Shown piece after piece: positions 58,430 to 64,000 of a stretch of 64,000 bases of DNA. The stretch's first letter is position 1. Each line of letters begins with the position of its first letter. A program made the translations under genes and the position numbers. Source of the DNA: Taxillus chinensis (lineage: Eukaryota; Streptophyta; Magnoliopsida; Santalales; Loranthaceae); NCBI GenBank assembly GCA_023512835.1, contig CM042085.1:33328312-33392311 (forward strand), given 5' to 3'. Below the pieces are notes generated by a model that saw only the letters and a program-made list of their open reading frames with translations, ran no database searches and had not been told where the DNA came from.

Positions 58430-59469
58430 AAATCCTCGCCCCAACTATCTCACAGTTGCATTTATTCCAAAATAACATCATTTTCCCAACATAAAAAGCC
58501 ACATTATCATCACCACCAAGGATGTAACACAAAATTACAAAAGACAATCGACCCTAAGAAGGTCACCATTGCTGTTAGAACATGGGACAATGCAACACAC
58601 ATTCCAAAAATGCTCCTTCATCCGTTCAATGCAACTGTCTAAATTCTCAAAAATCCGCCGATTGCATTCTAGAGGCATTGCATGTAAAACGCCTTGCCCA
58701 CTTCCACTCTGCTGCAGCACACTCCAAGCCATGATCTGAGGTCTGGCTTCCCTCATTAGAATCCAGGAAAGATCCAGCATAGAAAACACAGCCTCATAAC
58801 TGCACGGCCCAACTAAGGAGAAAATAATCAATATGTTCCTAGTCACACACTTGCAGCAGGTGCATATTCACGACCCGTTGCTAAAAAAATAGCACACTCA
58901 CAGCGGCACATGTCCACAGGAAGGACCTTGCCCCATGCTGCCTCCCAAGCAAAAAAAAAAAAACAAAAGAATTTAGAAGGAACTTTTGTCTACCAAATAG
59001 AACTCCACCACCACTCTCCATTGGTGACCATGGTACCCCACCCCATAGCAGTCATGAAAGAGCTTTTAACTGTGAACACGCCATGCTTAAACACCCCCAA
59101 CCCATGCCAACTAATACACCTCTAACTGCCACCACCGCCCAATGCTACACTGATAAAGAGTTCCAAAAAAAAAAAACGAAAAACTTGGCAATTTCCTGCT
59201 CTTGAACATTCTGGACAGATGTAACAATCCAGTAATCTCCAGCCTTGAACTCAATTGTTCCTTCTTTCAAGATTGCCAACCCATAAACCATAGGAGACAC
59301 CGACCTAAACATCCATTCCCCACACCAAGCATCATCCCAAAGGGAAGTAAAGGCCTTCTCCTCCGGCTGCTACAAGACCCTTCAAAGGAACTCCTCTCAA
59401 CCCTAGCTAAACCCTTCCAGACACATTGAGGTGCCCATGACTGTTGCGAATTCCATCCCATATATGGAG
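58430..59469 (-). mobile_element. L1-type LINE fragment 1 (3' end of ORF2)
   Basis: The minus strand shows typical plant L1 ORF2 C-terminal pieces: FWDDAWCGEWMFRSVSPMVY near 59260-59335, a FAWEAAWGK-like piece near 58930-58960, and CNRRIFENLDSCIERMKEHF near 58590-58660. Stops and shifts separate them. Homologous pieces in the same order occur in LINE 2, so these are two copies. The gag-only element interrupts it at 59470. The continuation at 61101-61196 is probable but short, and no poly-A tail is clear. Confidence 0.65.
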
Positions 59470-59474
59470 CAAAC

Positions 59475-59730
59475 TGATGGAACACAACGAACAATTTATT
59501 ATTTAATCAAGAACTTCTCCGATTTGGGTTGGATACACACCACTTCACAATTAATTTTCCATGCCTTCTACATTCACCAGCAAAATTATTTATATAAAGC
59601 AAGGGGATTTACTTCCTAATTAAATAGATTAAATCACTTTCTAAATAAGCGCAACCGAATTACTTAAATACTATCTTCTTATCCTTCCTTTGACGCATTC
59701 AACACAGCCATGTGATGTCAAGGTCTATCA
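59475..59730 (-). repeat. TR-GAG 3' LTR
   Basis: 256 bp; on the minus strand starts tgatagacctt and ends ttccatca. caaac follows outward. Confidence 0.88.
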
Positions 59731-60820
59731 TCTGCTACCCCAGGGACATCAACCTTGCCCTCAAGGTCAAAGTCATAATATTGACCAATAGGTCCAGAAC
59801 CCAAGGCGTGGCTCTTGGCTATATTGGTCACGTCTTTTTCGCTGTCAATTACAAACAATTGAGGAGGTTTGCACTTATGACCTAGAGTGAAGCGATCACT
59901 GCAATTAAAACAAAGGCCCTTCTCCCTACGAATCTGCATTTCTTCCCATGATAGGCGCTTAACTATAGAGCTGCCCTCCTGTTTGGGTTGCGTCGTGGGT
60001 GCCGCTGACTGTGATACGGGAGGGCATAGCGCTGGAACAACTAGCGTTGCTTCCACCGGCCCTTGCATCCGTCTTCTCGTGACCTGTTCATCTCTCATCC
60101 TCACCACCCCAATAGCTTCGTGCAAGGCTTGTGGCCTGGTCATGCGTACTTCGTCTGCAATTTCATCACATAGCCCTCCAAGGAAGGTTCCCACAAGAGC
60201 GGACTGAGGCCAGCCAACAACCCGATTAGCCAACCTTTCAAACTCATGTTGGTAGTCCCTGAGAGAGCCGGTTTGTTTCACTCGGGACAAGTCTTCATCA
60301 AAGCATTCGTACACCGTTGGCCCAAACCGTGTGACAATCTCTCGTTCAAACAGCTCTCATGTAAGCGTCAATCTTTCGTCATGTTATACCCGCTTGAGCC
60401 ACTGCCACCACTGGTTCGCTTCACCCTCCAGATGGAAGGAGGCCAAAGCAACATCCTTTCTTCAGTTTCTTGAAAATCAAAATATTGAGACGCTCGACTG
60501 AGCCACTCAGTTGAGTCACTTCCAGAGAATTTTGGGAAATTCATTTTAATGAATCGTGAATGATTGGAATGGAAGTTAGTGTCATCTCTGTTGAATCCTC
60601 CACGAGACGAGGACCATTTTTCACCGCCTGGGGTCTGTGACGTCTTTTCCCAAGAGAGGCGAAACCCAGCCAAGGAGTCAAGGACCTCTTTTAACTTGTC
60701 CTCCATTCCCCACATCTGTGCTCACATATCTCCTGCATCGATTGCCGACTACTGCAAGTCTGAACGCACCTCTTGCAATTCAAACTCTAGCTTGTCGAGT
60801 CATTCTTTGTTGGTCCCCAT
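59718..60820 (-). pseudogene. gag: TR-GAG gag
   Basis: ATG at 60820, directly after the primer site. In its frame TGA, TAG and TGA follow within the first 35 codons, each one C-to-T step from Arg or Gln. The open part from 60715 has KMNFPKFSGSDSTEWLSRAS and YFDFQETEER, a chromovirus-type gag start. After a phase change near 60340 the capsid part follows (SLRDYQHEFERLANRVVGW, SALVGTFLGGLCDEIADEVR), then a single zinc-knuckle-like CFNCSDRFTLGHKC. It ends near 59718 inside the LTR. Confidence 0.85.
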
Positions 60821-60843
60821 GGCACAGTGCTCTGATACCAAGT

Positions 60844-61095
60844 TAATGGAACACAACAAACGATTTATTATTTAATCAAGAACTAATCCAATTTGGGTTA
60901 GAAACACACTTCACAATTAATTTTCATGCCTTCCACATTTGCCAGTAGAATTATTTATATAAAGCAAGGAGATTTACTTCCTAATTAAATAGATTAAATC
61001 ACTTCCTAAATAAGTGCAACCGTATTATTTAAATACTATCTTCTTATCCTTCCTTTGACGCATTCAACACGGCCATGTAATGTCAAGGTCTATCA
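60844..61095 (-). repeat. TR-GAG 5' LTR
   Basis: 252 bp. The minus strand starts tgatagacctt at 61095 and ends ttccatta, with the primer site beyond. caaac (61096-61100) lies outside. Confidence 0.88.
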
Positions 61096-61100
61096 CAAAC

Positions 61101-61196
61101 CACCCTCCTCAATGTTTCAAACATAAAACGTCATTTCTACTTGGCAAGTAGCTCATCATTGAAAGCTCAATGGCCCTTATCCTCTGCCCACCCGCC
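61101..61196 (-). other. Short stretch between the gag-only element and LINE 2
   Basis: Probably the upstream end of LINE fragment 1, since it is contiguous with 59469 once the insertion and one copy of caaac are removed. It is too short to show coding similarity. Confidence 0.4.
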
Positions 61197-64000
61197 TTTT
61201 TATCAAAAAAAAAATAGAGATTTAATTAGAGCCACTAAAAAAGGGACAAAAAGTTACAAGACTTTGCCTTCAGCAAGGACTTCAAAGCTTTCATCCATAT
61301 AAGAGAAGTTACAACGGATACCCAAGCCTGAGTCACCCCACTGCAATGGAGGTAATCAATTTGTTCTTCGGCACACTTGCACAGTGAGCACCAACTTACG
61401 ATAGGTAATCCTCTTCACAGGAGCTGCTGCAGCGTTAGAACTTCGCCCCAAGAGGCCTCCCAAGCAAAGAAGGCTAATCAAGAAGAAACTTTAGCCCTCC
61501 ATATGTAACGCCACCATCAGCCATTATGAGTCGCAAAACAATTCTTTACAAAGAACAAGCTTTGTCGTACAAGCCTTCCAAGTCACTATATCCATCTAAT
61601 TTCGCTCTAGGGAGCTCTGATACAACATTGCAAAAAAAGGCCAGGGATTTTTCCACTTCCCATTAGTGGGCATTTCCAATAAAGGTAATATCCCAGATGC
61701 CTCCCGCTGAAATGATGAGATCAGCTCCCTTTTCATAGCAAGGATCTCGTAAAACTGTTGGGTAGGCCTCCCTCAATGGTCTACCACCACACCAATACCA
61801 AGCATCATCCCAAAAACAAATAGACAGTTACCTTTTCCCAGTTTCCACTCCAACTATAAGAAAGCTTCCAATTAGCCCTCAATCCTTCCACAAGCCAACT
61901 CCATAAAGGAGCCCCACTGCCTTGAAGTCCACTCAAAGTGATCAACTCTAAAAATGGAAGCGATCACGAAACACCAGAAGCTTCCCTTCTCCATCAAGAT
62001 CAGCCACTTCGACCACTTAGCCAACAGGGCATCATTAAGCTTGGAGAGGCTTCAGCCCGAAACCTCCAACCTGTAACAACCATTGTATTGCACTCCACTT
62101 GACCAATTGCATTCTCTCTAACTGAGGGGCCACTGAGGAAGAAATGCAGAATAATGAGAAAGTATAGTAGGAGATTCAAAAGCGTGCTTCTTAAGGGTCA
62201 ATCAACCCCTTTGAAGAGAGACGCTGCCTTCCATCCCACAAGCCTAACGTGCTACCATTGGGCCCCAAATCATCTTTGACCTCTATGGGACCTCAAGCAG
62301 CAACCATATATAGGTGATAGGCAACCTACCCTATTGTGCAACCCAAATCCTAAGCAAGGTAGTGCCCATCCACCCCAACTCCCTTCATGATCACTTCGCT
62401 TTTAGCCAAATTTACCCATAAGCTCCACACTGCTTCAAAGCAAAACAAAATAGCCCATACTCTCAACAACTTCGTCACAAAAAGCCAATGCCATCTGCAA
62501 ACAAGTAATGTAAAATCCAGCGCCTCATCATCCCATTACCAACCTAAAAACCCTACCACAGATGATGGTCAACCACTGAACCACTTGCTCCACCATCCCA
62601 CTGAACACTTCCATAACAAAAAAGCAAAACAAGGATAGTGGGTCCCCCTGATGCAATCCTTTTGAAGCATAAAAAAATGAAGAGAAGTCCTTCATTCACA
62701 ATACGCAATGCAATGAATCTACCTCAACCATCAATCTCCAAACCCCCTTTGCCTCATTATTGTCAAAAGAAAGCCCCAATTAACATTGGTATACACTTTC
62801 TACATGTCCAACTTACAAACTATGCCCTAGACTTGATTTTTCAATTGATAATCCAACACTTCATTTGTGATCAACACTACATCGAGAATTTGGAGAACAC
62901 CCACAAACGCATGCTAAAAGTCCCAATCAACTGGTAAAGGACTCTTTTCAGCGATTGGCTAACACCTTGTGGAGAAGTTTATAAATGCACCCTACCAAAC
63001 TAATAGGTATTGTGTCCTTGACATTGGTAGCCCCTTTAACTTTCGAGACAAGGATGATAAAGGTTGAGTTCAAACTAGAAAAAAAAAAACTAATAGCATT
63101 AAATTCATAAAAGTACTACAGAAAATTGGCCCTAACAGTATCCCAATTTTGCTGAATGAAGGCCATGGTAAAACCATCTGGCCTCAAGGCCTTGTCTCCT
63201 CGCAAGCCTACAAAGCCCTAATAACTTCTTCCTTGTTAAAAAGTTGTTTCAATAGGGCTGCTTCCCATCTATCGAGTTAACTAAGTGTTGTCTCACAAGA
63301 AGGATGCCACAACTGTTTCTTTGTATATGGGTCCTCAAAGAATCTCACTACCACCTCATTCATCCCTTTGTCCTCCTTAAAAATCTGTTCCCCCAACTTC
63401 ATGGAACTAATAGTTCGTCCTTCAGCAAACATTGACCATTTGTGAACAAATATTGTGTATTTTTGCTGTCTTCCTTAAGCCAAAGGGTTCTAGCCTTTTG
63501 CCACCAAGAGATCTCCTCCTCCAGGATCACGGAGGACAAATCAGATTTCCAACGCCCTTAATCCACCCTCAATGTCTCCAAAAGCCCAAAGAGAGGAGCT
63601 TCCTTCTTATCTGACCAATATGATGGAGGAACTCTAATTTTTCATCATCAAATTCCCAGAAACCTCTCTATTCCAGATCTTGAAATTATCTTTTACCAAT
63701 CTCAACTTCTAAGCCACCACGAAACTCGCTTACCCCATGCTACCCCTCACTCTGCAAAGCCAACCAATATTCTCAAGGCGTTCATGTGTGGGCCCACAAC
63801 GCATCCAGCCCATAACCAGGGATATTGTATCATGATCTAAGATAGAGCAGGGCAGCAAGAATTGCACTGATCAAGGAAAGATGTCATCCCCCAATCAGAT
63901 GACACCAAAAAACAATCAATCTTGGACATTGTTGCCTTAGCCCAACAATTTGAAGAGAATTTAAACATGTGATGAAATCATCTTGGAAGGGGAGGTCCAC
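61197..64000 (-). mobile_element. L1-type LINE 2, reverse transcriptase and 3' end, cut by window edge
   Basis: On the minus strand, from the window edge: reverse transcriptase pieces ([20 protein letters not shown] near 62960-63020, LHQGDPLSLF near 62625-62665), then FGLKPLQ-like and FWDDAWYW pieces, a FAWEASWGE zinc-binding segment near 61440-61470, and a 3' untranslated end tttttttttt, gataaaaa at about 61197-61215, a typical plant LINE tail. Many stops and shifts show it is dead. The endonuclease part, if present, lies beyond 64000. Confidence 0.7.

Larger units (their letters stand above)
59475..61095 (-). mobile_element. Gag-only LTR retrotransposon (TR-GAG type)
   Basis: Flanked by exact target duplications caaac (59470-59474, 61096-61100). 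Two LTRs of about 250 bp surround 1.1 kb that holds only gag. The minus strand has a tRNA-Met primer site (60829-60840), and a purine-rich tract (ccctggggtagcaga) precedes the 3' LTR. No protease, reverse transcriptase or integrase is present and there is no room for them. This fits TR-GAG, a non-autonomous class that must borrow pol. The LTRs differ at roughly 20 places, so it is old. It inserted in a LINE. Confidence 0.85.

Noticed and set aside
1..64000. tRNA, rRNA, CRISPR or bacterial operon features
   Set aside because: Apart from tRNA-complementary primer sites in retroelements, none was seen; the window is plant nuclear DNA.

Overview
This window is nuclear DNA from a flowering plant. 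The support is the 3' end of a plant-type vacuolar sorting receptor gene with ordinary GT-AG introns, LTR retrotransposons of plant clades (Reina, Tekay, Athila, Sirevirus, a decayed Ty1/copia), a TRIM, L1-type LINEs and a gag-only LTR element. I cannot name a species. No rRNA or tRNA gene, CRISPR array or bacterial-type gene was seen.

Layout. 1-3036: last five exons of a vacuolar sorting receptor (VSR) gene on +, with a complete 488-bp TRIM in one intron. 3037-4808: intergenic. 4809-13356: a large Tekay/Del-like LTR split by a 5.5-kb Reina chromovirus (7763-13271). 13357-14083: a second LTR-like fragment. 14084-32945: an Athila-type element whose gag is split by a 10.1-kb Tekay element (15752-25847, target duplication tggga). 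32946-34784: unassigned repetitive DNA. 34785-52426: a 5'-truncated Sirevirus-type copia element, split by a second Tekay element on the minus strand (38403-47546, target duplication gttac). 52427-54140: AT-rich intergenic DNA. 54141-58208: the last three exons of an unrecognised membrane-protein gene on minus. Its introns hold a decayed copia element (54393-57228) carrying a MITE-like insert, an L1 fragment split by a gag-only LTR element (59475-61095, target duplication caaac), and a second L1 reaching the window edge.

How it works together. Only two host genes are visible, both cut by window edges. Everything between them is nested retroelements. The nesting gives an insertion order: both Tekay copies are younger than the Athila and Sirevirus elements they interrupt, and Reina is younger than the LTR it splits. 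All the element coding regions are broken by stops or frameshifts, many of the stops being of a C-to-T type. Two autonomous-type copies (Reina, Tekay copy 1) nevertheless have almost identical LTR pairs.

The most unusual feature is in the Sirevirus-type element. Between its envelope-like region and 3' LTR it carries a reading frame that looks like a Ulp1/C48 (SUMO-protease-like) cysteine protease, with His, Asp, Gln and Cys in the expected order. Also notable are LTR subrepeats with shared core motifs in a Ty3-type LTR and in copia-associated DNA tens of kilobases away, a duplicated polypurine-tract module in the Athila element, and a gag-only element.
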